64,000 nucleotides of DNA from Papilionanthe hookeriana x Papilionanthe teres (Eukaryota; Streptophyta; Magnoliopsida; Asparagales; Orchidaceae). Shown one piece after another: positions 33,327-46,178 of the stretch; position 1 is the first letter of the stretch; every line of letters begins with the position of its first letter. The position numbers were made by a program, and so were the translations under genes. The stretch spans positions 36,045,270 to 36,109,269 of the forward strand of contig CM040422.1 of assembly GCA_022702705.1 (NCBI GenBank), written 5' to 3'. The notes beneath the pieces are model-generated. The model made no database searches. It was given only the letters and a program-made list of their open reading frames with translations, and had not been told where the DNA came from.

Positions 33327-33844
33327 TCATTAATTCTGGAATCGTAGCAGAAATTCATCTTTCGGACATGCTTTATTCAAGTCTCTGAAATCTACACAGA
33401 TTCTGATCTGACCATTCTTTTTTCTGACTGGTACCACGTTGGCTAACCAAGTTGGGTATTGTTCTTTACGGACAAATTTAGCATCTATTAGCTTCTTAAC
33501 TTCAGCTATTACTTGTTGTTCAATCTCTAGACGCATTCTTCTGGGAGCTTGTCTGATTGGAACGACAGTGTGATCCACTACTAACTTATGAACTGCAACC
33601 TCTGGAGCTAATCCTGGCATTTCGTCATAACTCCAAACAAAAAGTCCTTGAATTCCATTAATAGCTTGATTATCTCTTCAGAGTATTCTTTATTGAGTAA
33701 GGAGCTAACAAAGGTTGGCCTAGGCTCTTCGCTAGTACCTAAGTTAACTTCCATTAACTCATCTATTGTAGATTTAATTTCTTCTTCAAATTCTAGCGGA
33801 GCATCTCCGATTGGCAGATCTTCGAGATCATCCAAAGCTTCCAA
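33327..33844 (-). pseudogene. Old Tat reverse transcriptase, N-terminal fragment
   Basis: Frames 33844-33608 and 33620-33330 encode the pre-RT acidic segment and WLANVVPVRKKNGQIRICVD, NKACPKDEF. The domain is cut before motif A by the LTR inserted at 33326. One frame change lies near 33615. Confidence 0.88.
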
Positions 33845-33883
33845 GCAATCTTCATTAGGCTTACTAGCGACAACAAAGTAAAA

Positions 33884-34656
33884 TCATGTATCATCAACTG
33901 ATCCTACTGTGTTGAATCCAAGACCATGTTTTGAATTGGGAGGCTGACTGAGATTATTCCATAACTTTTCAAAGCGTTGGGATTGGCCTTTTGACCATTT
34001 CTTAGGCAAAATACCACATCGAATTAAATTTTGAACACAGGGAGAATACCACTCAAACGGTAATTCCATTAATTCAGAAGAAGTAACATCTTCAAATTGT
34101 ACATCATTTCAGTTTTGGAAGAAGAAGCACCACGGTAAAACTTGATTGGTTTAGTACCACCACCATGCACTTCCTTGACCACCATACCCTCGAACATATA
34201 AGAATGGATCGGGGTCTGGGTCATAGTATGAACATAGTGGTTAATCATCTCGTACATTGCTTTGTATTCTTCATTCTTTTCATCTTCAAGAGAGATCATG
34301 AACTGGGGTTTCCTTTGGTTTACTATTGATGCTTCTCTCTTGTTTTCTTCTTCTTCTTCAGAGCTATTCTCCCAATCAACATCGATGACCGGTTTCTTCT
34401 GTTCAACTGTTCCACCGTTTCTTCCTCGACCTCGTCCCCGGACTCGACCTCGGATGCGAGTTCTGGAGAAACCTTCACCATCTCGTCGTAAGGGAGTGGT
34501 GAGTAACTCTTGAACTAGAATTTCAGGTTCTTTGTTGTCTCGTGTTTCTTTTCCTTGATTTGGTATGGCTTTTCTGGAGAAGACAGTTTTCTTTGGGGGT
34601 GCGTAGTAAGCTGCATCTTCGTGGATTCCGATTTCATGCATGGAGAATGGTTGCAA
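33884..34656 (-). pseudogene. Old Tat protease-RT linker
   Basis: Frames 34656-34069 and 34069-33884 match residues 240-479 of the younger protease frame, including the RG-rich stretch. The coding frame continues toward RT with a single stop, arguing that protease and RT were once one frame in this family. Confidence 0.8.
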
Positions 34657-34704
34657 ATCACCTTTGATACACTGTTCATGTCCTCCTTCATAGTACTTTA
34701 TACA

Positions 34705-36288
34705 CTAGTGTAGAGATGAATGTACCATCTGGTTCTCATGGATCCATGGCCGGCCCAGTAGAGCGTTGAATGATGTCTCAGAATCAATAATGTGGAACTT
34801 TTTGGTTGTCTTGGCTAATTCACCGATCTTCATTAACAATGTTATCAATCCAAGAGCTCTTTCTCCTTTATGGTTGAAGCCTCTTAGCATCATCTTGTCT
34901 GCCTCGAGACCATGGGCATCAATCTCTAAATAGGCTAGCGTTCGAAGCTTCATTATATTAATTGACACTTTAGGATCAACTAGCACCCTGGAGAGTGTGA
35001 ACTTTCTAATGCTAACTGAAATGTACAACTGTCGGTTGTGATCTGCTGTTCCAAGTAGTAAATCATTGTCCGTGAAGGTAACACTGCGCTGTCCTTTCAA
35101 TGAGCAAACATCGTCGAAGGAATTACCAGCCATTTGAGCTAAGCAAATTTTTGGATCAAGCAAGGCCTTGACCAGAGATTCTCTCATCTCCTTTGATAGG
35201 ATCAGAGCGTCGTAGATGCTTAGTTTGGCCGGTAGCTTCCTAAGATGGGCTAGCACATTATAGTCTACTTTGTTACCAGGCTGTCCAATTTCTTCCCTAA
35301 CGGGCAATTCTTCCGCTGGGGTTGGCTCTTCCTGAGCAACCACCTGCTTTCCCTTGTCCTTTGGACCCAATCTCAGAGGTAGGACCTTTCCGCTTCTCAG
35401 ATTGACTTCGGTAATTTCCTTTGAATCTATCGGTGTCTCCTCTTGAATTGGAACGACTGGCTCTTTTGAAGTTGCCTCGGCGTCTGATAGTTCTAACTCT
35501 ATCGTGATCGGAGCTCCTCGGAATTCACAAATAGACTCGTCACTTACTGAACTTTCGTAGCCATATTTGTGAATGTCCTCCTCTTCATCGTGGTTATCTA
35601 GGTTTTGTATGATTTGAGAATCGTTATTTGTATCAAAATTGAGATTCGGATTAGGTTGGTTGTCGTTAGTTATGTAATTGTTAGAAACAGTCAAAACGTA
35701 GCCAACACCATAACTCTTATCAATATAAGATCCCGTCGAGGCAAGAAAATAATCATACAGAGTCAGAGGTTCGAGGAATTTCTCCCCCGAATCAGAAACA
35801 ACCATCTTAGGAAAATCAGCCCCTAGTCTACCTCTCGGAACCTCAATCTTCTCTTCTTCCATGATCTTCTCCTTCTCCTGGGGCGGTTCTTTAATTGCTA
35901 GCGATAGTGCCGGCTTGGCAGGTTTTAAACTTTGAGTTGAAGCGCACACCGAAGTGGTCTGGATGTGATCCAAAATTTTCTTTGAAGACTTCGTCCAAAC
36001 TGTATTCCATCCATCGTTGGTCGTGTATGCGTTGATTGGAACAATAGGCTTCGTCGAGATAACATTGACGGAACCTCCCTTTTGGGGTTCCTTCATGTAT
36101 TGCTTTTGGATCGTTATGTTCCCTCTCCGAAGATTATCTTCCAACCATTTCTTGAAAGTGAAACAGTCTTTGATTTTATGTCCGAGCATCCTATGGTAGG
36201 GACAGTAGTTTGGATGATCCTTCTTGTCGACTTCCTCGGCTTCCTGGGCTCTGGAAACTGAAAGTCGGGCGTCTTCATCAAACTGCAA
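34705..36288 (-). CDS. Old Tat gag C-terminus and protease, 527 codons
   Basis: The longest open frame in the window. Residues 29-42 form the knuckle CPYHRMLGHKIKDC (C-x2-H-x4-H-x4-C). A long acidic linker follows. The protease covers about residues 390-525 with VLVDPKVSINIM, where the Gly-Ala after the catalytic Asp-Pro is Lys-Val, so it is probably inactive, and ALLGRPWIHE near the end. It gives the best view of how gag and protease are joined in this family. Confidence 0.88.
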   Translation of the reverse strand: MQFDEDARLSVSRAQEAEEVDKKDHPNYCPYHRMLGHKIKDCFTFKKWLEDNLRRGNITIQKQYMKEPQKGGSVNVISTKPIVPINAYTTNDGWNTVWTKSSKKILDHIQTTSVCASTQSLKPAKPALSLAIKEPPQEKEKIMEEEKIEVPRGRLGADFPKMVVSDSGEKFLEPLTLYDYFLASTGSYIDKSYGVGYVLTVSNNYITNDNQPNPNLNFDTNNDSQIIQNLDNHDEEEDIHKYGYESSVSDESICEFRGAPITIELELSDAEATSKEPVVPIQEETPIDSKEITEVNLRSGKVLPLRLGPKDKGKQVVAQEEPTPAEELPVREEIGQPGNKVDYNVLAHLRKLPAKLSIYDALILSKEMRESLVKALLDPKICLAQMAGNSFDDVCSLKGQRSVTFTDNDLLLGTADHNRQLYISVSIRKFTLSRVLVDPKVSINIMKLRTLAYLEIDAHGLEADKMMLRGFNHKGERALGLITLLMKIGELAKTTKKFHIIDSETSFNALLGRPWIHENQMVHSSLH

Positions 36289-37154
36289 AACATCTTAGCC
36301 TCTGCCTCAGTCTTGAAGGGGTAATCTTTGTTCAAAAGTTCCTTTAGGGGACGGAGCGGACGAGGCGGTGGCTGATCGTACTGCGGCGACTGATAACTCG
36401 ATCAAGGCTGAAAACTCTGTTAAGGCTGATAATTCTACTGAGGGTGTTGATAAGTCTATTGTGGTGGTTGATAACTCGGCTGCAGTCGCTCTGGCTGTAT
36501 TTGCACTGGTTGTTTACCTTTGTCCACTGCTGCGACGGTCCCGAATTTCTTCTTGAAAGCTCTCACAGCCTTTTGCTTATCAGTTTTATCGATGAAACTT
36601 AGCTGTTTAGCCTCCTCTTGTAAGCTCCTGGCCTTGCTAAGCAACCTCTCGAAAGTCTTAATGGTGAATCCCTTAAGGAGAAGTGCTATCGGGCCATGGA
36701 TACTCTTAAGCAAGATACCGACCGCATGCTCTTCATGCTCAGGTTCCTCCATCGAAGTATGTAATCCACCAAAGTTTCGTTCGGTTTCTGTCGCTCCACC
36801 ACTAGATCACCGATAGATTTGTTGCCGAGCTCCGGTAAACCGCTGAACGAAGAGATTTTCCAATTCTGCAAAAGTCTTGACTGATCCATTCGGCAATTCT
36901 GCATACCAGTCGAAGGCGATCCCTGACAATTTGCTGACGAACTGACTGAAGAGTAAGGCGTCGCTCCCACCGGCATTGCAAAATTTGGCATGAAAATGTG
37001 CGACATGTTGCTGGGGGTTTCTCGTTCCATCAAAAGTCTTAAACAGAGGTGGTACAAAGCCCTTCGGGTATTGGACTGCATCAAATTCTTCAGGGTAAGG
37101 TCTACCAGTTTGAATAGATGCTCCATTCTTAGATTGAGCTAAGGCTTCTCGCAC
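36289..37154 (-). pseudogene. Old Tat gag capsid region
   Basis: Frames 37154-36807, 36752-36456 and 36335-36114 carry FKTFDGTRNPQQHVAHF, FDWYAELPNGSVKTFAELEN, GPIALLLKGFTIKTFERLL and a Gln/Pro-rich tail. Several frame changes separate them. Confidence 0.85.
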
Positions 37155-38760
37155 CTGCTATTCTACCATGCTCTTAATATCCTTTTAAGGAATCATGTTC
37201 TGTGTAGAATCTTTCTTCAACTAATCATCTGCATTAACAGATGTAATCTCTTTTCCTCCATCTATAATATGGATGACCTCCGGGGGTATTTCTTTCGGAG
37301 ACTGGGCCTGACTCTGGAGAGTGACTAAGGCGGCTGTCATCTCTTCCATCTTTTTTGCCATCTGGGAAATCATATCATCTCTTTCCTGAAGCTATGCTCT
37401 CATTAACTCTGGCTCATCTCTTTCTAAAGCTGGCGGAACTCCCCGCGAAGCTGACGATGCTCTTGTCTCAACCATGTTGACCTCATCATACTCTTCATCC
37501 ATGAATTCTGATGAATCCACTTCATCCCTTAATTCTTCTCCTTTTTCTCTTGCTAGCTATCAGATGTCCATTCTTAGTTGCCCTATGGCATCCTCAAGTG
37601 GCCTTTTCTGAACGACCTCATGGTTGTCAGGAGATGACTGTTGAATCTCTTTTTCAGGAGTTTCTTTTACTGCGGCACTTTCTTTAGATCTGGGATCTTC
37701 AGCGAGACTTCTCTTTCCAAAACATTCTGTTGGTATTGGTTCGGCAATAATAGGTCGCCACACCATCCTTCTTGTAGCAGAAGGCCTAGGACCGGCTGGT
37801 CTGTCGGCGGTGCATAAGTAGGTGGTGTCCTCCCTAATATGGAGACCCGATACAACAACAAGTGAGCCTCCCTCGCTAGCTCGCACCTTTTCTTTGGTCA
37901 TTTAGGGACAATAGCAGGCTCTACTCGCGGATCAAGGTGAGACTTACTTGGCACTCGTACATACAGGTCATCCTTCTTTTCTGGCTAATTTCTCGACTAC
38001 CGCACGCAACCGGGCAAGTGGTGTAGCCTTGCTCCTCTTCTTCTTACTGTCACTGTAATATTCAAGCCGGGGTAACGCAGTGGCGATCTTTCTGGCATCT
38101 ACTTCATCAGATGCAGTAGAGAGAGGGTGGAATCTATTTCCTTCCAACAAAGGTAAGTATTCTGGCAGTTCTTCCTCTTTCTCTTCGGGAATTTCTTCAA
38201 GATAAGCGGCTTCAGCTTCTCTGTCCTTCTTGATCTTAGCAAACTTCCTGTTTTTATTCCTCCTCTGTGTCCGGGTTAAGGGCCTATACTTCAAACTGGA
38301 CCCTATCTCAAAAACAGAAGGTATCGCAGCGAAGTCCGAACCCTCCACGGTGACGAGCTCATAACCGACTTGTACTTCCTTTCCTTTCAGTTTGGCAGGA
38401 ACCGGGGTAGGTGTAGTAATGACCAGACCGGTGGGGGTAGAGATGACAGTTCTGGGGGTAGCAGTCAACTTCCTGTCAATAGTAGTATTCCCTTCAATAG
38501 GGGCCCTCTGCAGGGGAGGGAACTCTTGAGTCGACTTCAGGTTAAACTCAATCATAGGCTATTTAGTTTCAGGCACATTATTCATCAGTGCGAAAAGAGT
38601 AACATCAGCAAACTTAACGTCCGTATTGTCAAACCCTTGTCTAAAGCGGATGATTGCATCGCTAGGCAGTTCGTCCTGGTAGACAGCAAAGTCAAGTCCA
38701 TTGGTAAAGGAGAAAATCAGCTTCGGGGCAAACATCTTTTACAAGGCAAGTTTTGATTAT
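37155..38760 (-). pseudogene. Old Tat ORF1 and gag N-terminus
   Basis: Frame 38555-37968 (195 codons) holds EFNLKSTQEFPP, LTRTQRRNKNRKFAK, an acidic Glu-rich stretch and FHPLS. Frame 37901-37560 follows. The in-frame TAG between ORF1 and gag is at 37394-37392, the same place as in the young element. I do not recognise a domain. Confidence 0.65.
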
Positions 38761-39248
38761 CAGTCCTGAATTATGCTTCCTTCGTCAGGATGAAAAGAAA
38801 AAAGAAATTGAAAAGAGTCCGAACAAAATTTATTTAAGTTATATTTATGCATTTATGATTTAGAAAAGAGTTTATTTGATAGGCGGTTAGTTTATTCGTT
38901 AAAAAATGAGAGGAGATTAGAGAGGGTAAAAGACCCAATCCAGAGCTTAGAAAGGAAGGGAAAATCTCGTAGGATTTCTCAACTCGAAGGACCGCTCCTA
39001 AACTAACTCCTATTGGGGGTCTACCTCGCCTCTTCGGAGAGGTATCAAAAGGAGGATTTCAGAACCTCTCTGTTTAGGGGTGTCTAAACAATGGCTCCAA
39101 AATCTGAGAAGAGTTGATCATACTTGTTCAAGATAGAAATGAACAAGATATGTCAACGGAAGAATAGTAGTCTGATCCACTAGGGGCATGAACTTACTAC
39201 CGATTTATGAAAGCAAAACCATCCGATCAAAATGGAGAGAGGAACTAT
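38761..39248 (-). other. Old Tat 5' leader
   Basis: Untranslated. The core of the putative cyclisation sequence is at 39009-39021, followed on the plus strand by an ACCTC...GAGGT hairpin. Confidence 0.55.
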
Positions 39249-39266
39249 TCCCCAGCAGAGTCGCCA
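39249..39266 (-). promoter_or_regulatory. Primer binding site of the old Tat element
   Basis: Element-sense TGGCGACTCTGCTGGGGA next to the LTR end at 39272; one base differs from the young element. Confidence 0.85.
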
Positions 39267-39271
39267 GAAAT

Positions 39272-42200
39272 TGTACGACTTATTTTTAGGTTATGTGTTG
39301 TATTTTTAAAAAAGGGGTCGCCTATAGAAATAGTCGGCGAATTTTAAATCTTAAGTTTAATTTAAATGTATATAATTTAGAAGATAGCATTTGATTTTGA
39401 AAATAACTTTGAGTTTGAAAATTTTAAGATATGAAATCAAACTGATCTCACATCCCAAATAGTTTATATAAACCAGCACCGCACCACAAACCGTATATCT
39501 ATCCAGAAGAATAGACAAACTACTTGATGATGGGGCTCGGTTAAATAAACTAGAAGATTTGTGACATCCGTTTGGTCTGCGAACCAATTTTATAAGCTGA
39601 CAAATTCCCCTGCTTAATATAAAGGAATTAAGCAGGGTTTATATTTTATGGGTTCTTAAAGTTCCCTATAAGGGCAAGCCGCTATAGTTAATTACATCTT
39701 AAATGAAGGGAATCATTTAAGAAAACTCTCGATAATGATCAGTGGTTTTGCTCTCAAGAATTTAAATGTTTAAGGTTTCAAAGGATTGAATTTTGGAATT
39801 TCAAAAGAGATTAGCTCAAATTTGGAACAGTTTATTTCAAGAATCCGAAGGAAGAAAAGTAGGAGAAGCTGAGGCTCTAAGAAGAATCATAGCAACTTCC
39901 TAAACTATCTTATTGTTTGGCTTCAATTTGGTAGTTTATTTAATGTTGCAATCTTGCCAATTTTAATTAATTTAGGTCTTATATTTGTATGACATAATCA
40001 CACAAATAGCCTCAAAGATGTGAGGGTTTATGTCATACTAAACGACTACCTTGGAGTCCTAAGACCGGTTAGGGCTTAATTTACATAACTTGATTATGCA
40101 AATACCTAACGAAGAGTTGAGGATTTATGTTGCACTAGGCAAAATACCTCGATATCCTGTGGTTTTGTCATTTAATTCTATAAAAAGGTTTTGCTGAAGT
40201 AGCCACAAGTTTTGCTGATGACGATGGTCGTGCTGCTCACTATGCTCAAAGCTCCTTGTTGTTGCAGAGGTTTAGTTCTATAAGTCATAAATCAAAGGAT
40301 GAGAGAAGTGTTTTGGTTTATAGAAATCTTAGAATTCAAATGTCTTTAATGTTTTATTAGGGAAATCTTAAAGTTGATTATAACAACACCGGTTAAGATC
40401 CCACGGTTCCATCCTTCCGGCATCGTTATTTTTATCGGATTCACTTAGTCCAGATGAGTTTGCTAAACTCAACTGAATGAGTTCCACACTTTCATTTAGA
40501 CTGTGGGAAATCCTGTTAGCAACACTTAGGTTACATCATCCGAGGTATTCCCGATCATCCAATAAGACGTTTTTATTTAGTTAAAGTTGTGGTTTTGTTG
40601 TTCTGTTTGTGATTAAATTTTGAGTTGTTTTATATTTTGAATGTTGTGGCGGTGGATTTTATCTCATAGTGACTTTTAATTTAGTTTTGGTTTCAGTTCA
40701 GGGACTATCCTAAAGGTTTTGGTTTTCATGCAACAGTCTTTTTTAACATGCAAGAAAAGTAAAGCGCAGTGTAGGTAAAGAAAATGCAATAGAGTAAATT
40801 GCAATAACATAAAAGCGTACATGGAGAGTCCTCCCGTCATTCCAAGCTACACTTCAAAACAAATATTAAAGCATTTAAATATTTCAACAAGTACCTAGGT
40901 AAAGACTAAAGGAAGGGTTTTGGTTGTCTATCAGAATCCTAATCCTATAGCTAGTCATCTCCTATGACGTCTAGGTTCTTGATTTTGGTTAAGGATGATT
41001 TTCTTCAACAAAGAACAGTTAAGTTCAATTGTTCTTTAAAACTACCCATCGTATTGAGGAAGTGCTTAGAATAAATCCTAAACATCTTTTCAATACCTCT
41101 AGGACAGTCTTAAGTCCAAGTGAATTTAACTATACAGGTGAATTAATCATCCAAGGATTTAGTCAAGTTTTATTCCCTTGCTCAGTGAATTAGGATGTTT
41201 GATTATCCTATGAGTGAAGTGACATTTCACTTAACACTTCATTTAATAGTTATAATAATTTAAAGCTTTCAGGGGCAAGTTAATTTGTTAAAGATTTTAA
41301 TGATTTGAAGTTAAAGTTGATGATTTACTTTAATGTGATTTAATTATGAAATTTTAATCAATAATTTTAAGTTTGGAACGATGTTCAAATTATTTATTAA
41401 ATTTTGATGATTTAATTTGGATTAATTATATTAACTAATTTAATTTTTACATTATGTTTTAAGGTAAGTTGTCTTAAAATTATTTAAAATTTGCAAATTT
41501 GATTTAAGTTTGTTTTGAAATGATTTTAAATTAGTATCAAATATTTTAATTTACTTTTTAATTATTTAACATTTTAGGTTTTAATCAATTATTAAATTAT
41601 TTAATGATGTGGGTTTTAACTAAATTAAGAATTATTTACTTTTAATCATTTAATTTTTAGTTCCATTTATCCTCTTAAGTTTAAGAGTTAAGAATTATTA
41701 AATGATTTATTTAGGGATTTTTAAATTAAAGAATCAATATCCTCTTAAGTTATATCCCCATTTCAATAATCCAATTTCAATTAATCTTCCAAAATTTAAA
41801 TTAATTAATTAATTAAAATTTCATTTTTGGTTTATTAAAGTGATTAATGGGTTCCTACCCTTTTATTTCCCAAAGTTTCAATCATCTGAGAGAAAATTAA
41901 AATCAGATATTTTACCCCCATTTTGATTAAACTTAAAGTTTTAGTTAGGGGTTAAAATCTTTTAATTACCTTTATGTCCCTTTAAGCTTATTTATTTTAT
42001 AACTCATTAAATTAAGCTTAAATGAACTTAAGATTTTTATGCCACTTCACTCACAAGTCAATTAAGACATCAGAGGAGAAAATGTGATTTTTCTGAATTT
42101 AATTTATTTGTATAATTATTTTTAATGGAAAATAGGGGTTTTCAAAGAAAATTCACCAACATGACCAAGGTAAAGTTTCTATCCTGACCAAGGTAAAGTT

Positions 42201-45200
42201 TCTATCCTTAAGAAAATTATGAGATGTTCATAATGACCAGAGGACCAATTGGACCAATTTTAGAGATTTTTTGAATTATATTTTATTTTTTATAATTATT
42301 TAAAGTTTTAGAGTATTAATTAATTATTAAATAAAATGAAATTTGTGAAATGAATTTTATATTTTTTTAAAATCTCTCTGAACTCAAGAAAGTTATAGAA
42401 ACAAATTTTATATTTTTATGATTTTTCTTTGATTTATTAGAATTAATTTAGTGGGAAGGCTAGAAAATACATTTTTTAATTCAAAATTTGTTTTAAGGCT
42501 TTGAAATTAAATATCTTAACCTAGAGACTTAGGAAAAATATTTGATTGGTTTGTAAGTGATTAGGGGACCAAATATGACATTTTTATGATTTTTATTATT
42601 TGTGTGATTTTTATTATTTTTTAATTATTGAAAATATTAAAATATGCTTAAAAATGAAAATTTTTAAAAAATTCCAATTTTATTTTTCTTAGACTCCTCT
42701 GATATCAGAGAAGTCCCAAAGTCAATCTAGTGAATTTTTGAAATGTATTTTTGAAGTTATGAATTTTTAAAGTTTAATTTTGATTATGTGGCTTAATTGA
42801 TCCATTTAATAGGGTTAAATATTTCCAATTGACTTCAAATTTTTATGTAAGATTCCTCTGATCCTAAAGATCAGTGGAGAATTATTTTCAAGCCATTTTA
42901 ATGTGTGATTAACTCTAATTAATTAAAGTTCAATTTAGAGTAATTAGGCTAATTAGCATTACTTTTAAGGAATTAAATCAAACCATAATTTTCCTAGGGT
43001 CCTCTGGTCCTAAGATACTTCACTAAATTCTCCTGGAATTTTCTAAGTAACATGCTAATTTTTGGAATTAAAATGTCAAAAACATTGACATAAACATGAA
43101 AAATACATAACTTGTCATAGGGTTGGCCTCTGACCTTGAAAAATTCAGGGAATGTTCCCCAAGTCAGATGGTTCAAAAGCCCTTTGGTCTAATGCCATGG
43201 TGAAATGTCTATACAAATAGATAATTGAAATACCAAAATAAGTAAATAATTATTTAAAAATAAAATACTCATCAAATTAACTCAATTATTTTTTTACATT
43301 ACTCTTCTCTGTTCACTGAGCAAGAGGGTATTTTTCTTTTATTTTTGTGATTTTTCTATGCAAAGATATGAATATTTTAATTTTTGGTTATTTAATTAAA
43401 TCAAAAAAATCATTTTTTCCTACTTATCCACGTCGGCGCCGTGTCAACCTCCACGTGTCGTCTTTTGGTTCGGCGCCGCCATCCTAATCAGCTGCCACGC
43501 GGTTCGTGGTTCACGTTCCATCTCATCGACCAACGCCATCTGAGTAGTTCGTTCGATACACGCGCAATCCGACGGCGGCCGATCATCGTCTCCGACTGGT
43601 GTGCACCCGTTACCGTCGACCTTCTAACCCTAAAATCCCCCTCAATTCTTAGTGGATTTTGATGTTTTTATGCTCTATGGATTCTTCTTGAGAAGATGAA
43701 CACATCCATACGGTTAACATGCCATGAAATTAAGCCAAATTAAATGGAGGATTCAGAGAAGCTCGGGAGGAAGGTAGAGTTCATAACTTGGTTCTGAGAG
43801 GTGAAGCCTCAATCAGAGATGCTTGGCACGTTCTTTGGAGTCCAAGGAGGCTGGGGATGAAGCCTGGAGCTGTGGTGAAATGCCTAGACTTGATTTCCAC
43901 CAGGCCCGATCACAAAGCTTGGAGGCTGGAACAACTAGGTGTCCTAGAGAGGGGGCTTTCACTGGGGAACTCCTTCTCTACCTCTAGTGAAGGTGTGGGA
44001 AGAGTTAATTTGAATTTTGTGGAGTTTCAGAGAGTGTCCTATTTTTTGGTATGAAATTGAACTCAAAAATTGAGTTCAACCAGTGGGGGAGGAGGCAGGA
44101 AAGCAGTAGGGCTGAGCTTCTCTTGGCTAGGAGGAGCTCTGGGAACAATTTGGAGGGCTTCTGTTGAGAAAAATTTCAACACCTCTCTCATGGCCGAGAG
44201 GTGGTGCTTAAATGGCCAGAGTCATTTAGCAGGGTTTAGGTTCAATTGAAGGGTGAATTTAGTTGCTTAGGTGGAGGGCAGAGAATCTCCAATGTTTGAT
44301 TTGGCTGAGGTGGCCAATTGGTGGAGTTTGGGTGAGTTTAGGTGGGTGGTGGTTCTCAGCTTTGACCCCCTCTGGCAGCTAGGCTGGCCGACAAGGATAG
44401 GGAAGCTGGCCCTTGAGGTCAGGTGAGTCATGGAGATGTTTAATGGTGATTAGCAGTTGTGGGGATGTTTTCGGGTAAGGTAAAAGTGGATTTATCCACT
44501 TAAGGGAAGAGATCCCTTATAATGGGGAACCCTTAGTCCATGGCTCACTTAGCTTGGGCTAAGTAGATGTAGGGTGGTTCCTCAGTTTTACTTGGTGGCT
44601 GTGGAAAGGTTGGTTTAGCCACACTTGGTTCAATTTGGTTTGATTAGGCCATAGGTTCAAATTGGCTCACTTGGGTTTGGGTTAGGCTAACTTGGGTTTA
44701 GGTTTGATTTAGGTCCAAGTATCTTGAGCAACATTATAGAAATGATTTCCATGAAAAACTTTCATGAAGACATGGAATGGTTTTGAGTTCAATTGGAAGG
44801 TCAGTTTGGTGGATTTTGGTATTTTGGTTAATTTAGGCAAGGTTGAATCAACTTGGGTCCAAGTTGGGTTAAGGTGGGGTTTAGACCCAATTGAAAGTTT
44901 CAAATGGTCTAGGGGATTGTATTGAAGAGCTCCCAACATCAATTGGGAAGAGATTTTAGGGTTTGGCTAATCAATTTGGTAGGTTTAGGGCATGGATTCA
45001 CATTAGGCTAAAATAGGGGTATTTTTGGTTTTCAAATAGATTTAGGTTAAACTTAGGCTCAAATTAGGGCAATTGAAGGTTGCATAGGTTTTATGGGCAT
45101 GTTATGAAAAGTTTAGGATTGAAATTTAGGGGGAAAAAAAGTTGGTATTAGGTTAGTTGGGGGTTTTGGATTAATTAGGCAAAATTGGGGATTTTGGCTT

Positions 45201-46178
45201 TCAAATGGAATTGAACTCAAATATGAATCAAATTGGGCTTGGATTTGGTTTATATTGATAGTAATGATGTTGCATTTAAGTTTAGAATTGAAATTGGGCA
45301 AAATTGAGGTCAAATGGGTTGGTTTGGTGTGACATTGGGTTCATTTTGGTTAAAAATGGGTCAATTTGGGTATTTTGATAAAAGTGGGTTATTTTGGAAA
45401 AATTGAGCTATGGTGTAGTTGAACAAAATGAAATTGGGAATACTTGGGATTTTCTAGAATTTTCTGGGAATTTTTTAGAATTTTTGGAATTTTGTGCTAA
45501 AAGGGTATTTTAGGGTATCAAGAGGTTATTTGGAGGGTATTGGGGTATTTTGGTGAATTTAAAAGGTGGGGGTTGTTTCAAAATAATATTTTGGATTTTT
45601 GCGAATTTTGGGTAATTTATGGAAGTTTTGGGAAATTTGGGGCAATTTGGTAATTTTAGGTAGGTTTGAAGGACACAATGTCAAAACTATGCATTTTGGC
45701 AACAGTTGAATTTTGATCATGATGAAGTTTAAAGTGAGCCATGGACCAAGAAATGTCCACCCTGAACATCTCATTGGTTGTTCCCAACCCTCTTAGCCAA
45801 AGAGTTAGGGGTTTGTACTTAGCCACATGAGTGCTCCAATAAACCAGGGGGGAGAATTGGGTAAGGATGGTGTGTGTGAGAGTGCAGTGTGTGTAAGCCA
45901 GACCTCACCAGGACCAAGCCACCCAGGGTAGTCCTAAGGCTTGAACAACCTTATAGGAGCTCACTATTGGTTATGTATATGGTGGTCCTAACCTTCTAAG
46001 GTAATTTAGAGGTTTGCAACCATCCATGTGGGATCCCAAGAGGAGTCAAAGAAGTAGCTGAATTACTAAAGGGTGGGTCCCACTTGTAGTCCTCTAGGAT
46101 AGTCAAGGATAAAACCTTATGGCTAGATCCTAAGGACTAAGGAGAGAAGAAAAGACCTCACAAAAAATGAGGTCAACA
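39272..46178 (-). repeat. 5' LTR of the old Tat element, 6.9 kb
   Basis: Begins TGTACGACTT and ends GAGGTCAACA, and is collinear with the young LTRs throughout. It is visibly more diverged and lacks the large (AATTT)n tract. A GC-rich block lies at 43425-43640, a G/T-rich block at 44600-45660 and the terminal hairpin at 46154-46174. No gene is called. Confidence 0.9.

Larger units (their letters stand above)
33327..46178 (-). mobile_element. Older Tat element, 5' half only (element sense)
   Basis: In minus sense: 5' LTR 46178-39272, PBS, leader, ORF1, gag, protease, and RT cut at 33327. The remainder (RT palm to 3' LTR) is not in the window and is expected left of position 1, beyond the inserted LTR. 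Protein pieces resemble the younger element but are clearly diverged, and the LTR is more so. Confidence 0.85.

Noticed and set aside
33320..33335. An internal deletion of the old element removing integrase to 3' LTR
   Set aside because: The join is exactly at an LTR terminus and the LTR is much younger than the element's other LTR, so insertion of a separate LTR into RT is simpler.
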